Origin: Sphingomonadales bacterium
Lineage (GTDB): Bacteria > Bacteroidota > Bacteroidia > UBA7662
Length of the DNA: 6,568 bases
Reading direction: 5' to 3'
Assembly: GCA_016872125.1 (NCBI GenBank)
Contig: VHBD01000086.1
Span: forward strand, 1 to 6,568
The first letter of the stretch is position 1, and every line of letters begins with the position of its first letter. The notes beneath the pieces are model-generated. The model had not been told where the DNA came from, ran no database searches, and saw only the letters and a list, made by a program, of their open reading frames with translations. The translations under genes and the position numbers were made by a program. Positions 5,877 to 6,568 of the stretch are shown one piece after another.

Positions 5877-6568
5877 TTGAGTAATAAATCCTGCCTTTTC
5901 AATCTGTTCGCGGCCTTAATCCTTGTGGGGACCGCCATCTATGGAATTGTGCGATATGTTACAAATATTTTAGAAAATCCAGAATGGGCAGAGACCCTCG
6001 CACAGTGGGAACAGTCCCTTGGAGAACCTTTATGGGAAGATATACAACGCAGCCACCCGCCCATCAAGGATGAACGGTCAGCCTTGGCGTTGGATCGACT
6101 CCTCGATCGCCTTTGTACGCCCAACGGGATTGACACTGCTGGCCTTCACCGACATTTGATTCAAAACCCTGAAGTCAATGCCTTTGCCTTGCCTGGAAGA
6201 CGTTTGGTCGTTCAGAGCGGTCTCCTCCAAAGTGCCCAGGGACCGGATGAGGTTGCTGGGGTCTTGGCCCATGAATTGGCCCATGCCGAATTAAGTCACG
6301 TACGCCAAAAAATTATCAAAGAGGCGGGATTAAGTCTTTTGATGGCTTGGATTAGCGGTGGTTTGGGATTAGGTCATTCAGGAATTCATGATTTGGCCCG
6401 TATGCTCACCTCCACCGCCTTTGATCGCAAATTGGAATCCCAGGCCGATCGCAAAGCCGTTGAATACCTCCAAAAAGCCGGCATAAACCCCGAAGCTTTT
6501 GCCGTATTTATGGACCGCCTGGCGGCCAAAGAAAAAGGAAGCCCTGCCCCACCCGTTTGGCTCAGTAC
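5877..6568 (+). CDS. M48 family zinc metalloprotease, 3'-truncated, probable TTG start
   Basis: The frame is open from 5796 to the window end, but contains no ATG until 6342, inside the catalytic domain. TTG at 5877 is the best start: it lies 32 bases after the fabI stop and gives SNKSCLFNLFAALILVG, a hydrophobic segment at about residues 7-25 suited to a signal peptide or N-terminal membrane anchor. GTG 5925 would cut that segment in half. About 230 residues are visible. The M48 core follows in order: NAFALPGRRLVVQSGLL from residue 101, the zinc-binding HELAH at 132-136, and the third-ligand helix FDRKLESQAD with Glu187 and Asp191. The family comprises membrane-associated or periplasmic peptidases such as BepA-, LoiP- and HtpX-like proteins that act in envelope protein quality control. 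The downstream LQKAGINPEAFAVFMDRL helix is also typical. The C-terminus is outside the window, so TPR or LysM domains cannot be judged. The family is firm; substrate and start codon are inferred. Confidence 0.85.
   Translation, partial: MSNKSCLFNLFAALILVGTAIYGIVRYVTNILENPEWAETLAQWEQSLGEPLWEDIQRSHPPIKDERSALALDRLLDRLCTPNGIDTAGLHRHLIQNPEVNAFALPGRRLVVQSGLLQSAQGPDEVAGVLAHELAHAELSHVRQKIIKEAGLSLLMAWISGGLGLGHSGIHDLARMLTSTAFDRKLESQADRKAVEYLQKAGINPEAFAVFMDRLAAKEKGSPAPPVWLS

Overview
This window is a compact, single-strand stretch of housekeeping genes, all on the + strand. The proteins and their order point to Bacteroidota, most likely a Flavobacteriales-like lineage with mid-range GC (a judgement by eye, not a calculation). 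The RNA polymerase omega subunit, the CoaBC variant (Asp and Ser where E. coli has Asn and Cys), the DUF4835 protein and the FabI sequence all have the Bacteroidota form. Shine-Dalgarno-like sequences are weak or absent, which is also usual for that phylum.

Layout: 1-700, the 3' part of bamD (outer-membrane assembly lipoprotein), cut by the window start. 741-1055, rpoZ. 1066-3195, one uninterrupted 709-codon reading frame that joins a complete CoaBC (coenzyme A synthesis, residues about 1-398) directly to a DUF4835 protein (residues about 390-709). A good signal peptide is buried at the junction. 3246-4994, recN. 5041-5844, fabI. 5877-6568, the 5' part of an M48 zinc peptidase gene that has no ATG in its frame at the start and probably begins at TTG; it runs off the right edge. 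Gaps between genes are 10-50 bases and none contains a convincing terminator or promoter, so the block may be transcribed as one unit. No stretch of 300 bases lacks a gene. I saw no tRNA, rRNA, CRISPR, insertion sequence or phage-like sequence.

How the genes fit together: BamD, DUF4835 and the M48 peptidase act at or across the cell envelope. CoaBC and FabI are linked through coenzyme A, acyl carrier protein and fatty acid synthesis, which supplies membrane lipid. Omega and RecN are core information-processing proteins. This looks like a conserved growth and envelope cluster rather than an accessory island.

The observation most worth following is the missing stop codon between coaBC and the DUF4835 gene. 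A cytoplasmic enzyme and an exported protein share one frame. The cause could be a true fusion, internal translation start on a readthrough frame, or a sequence error. The rest of the window is ordinary, with smaller oddities: divergent RecN motifs, a Gly-rich tail encoded next to a GC hairpin, and the TTG start.
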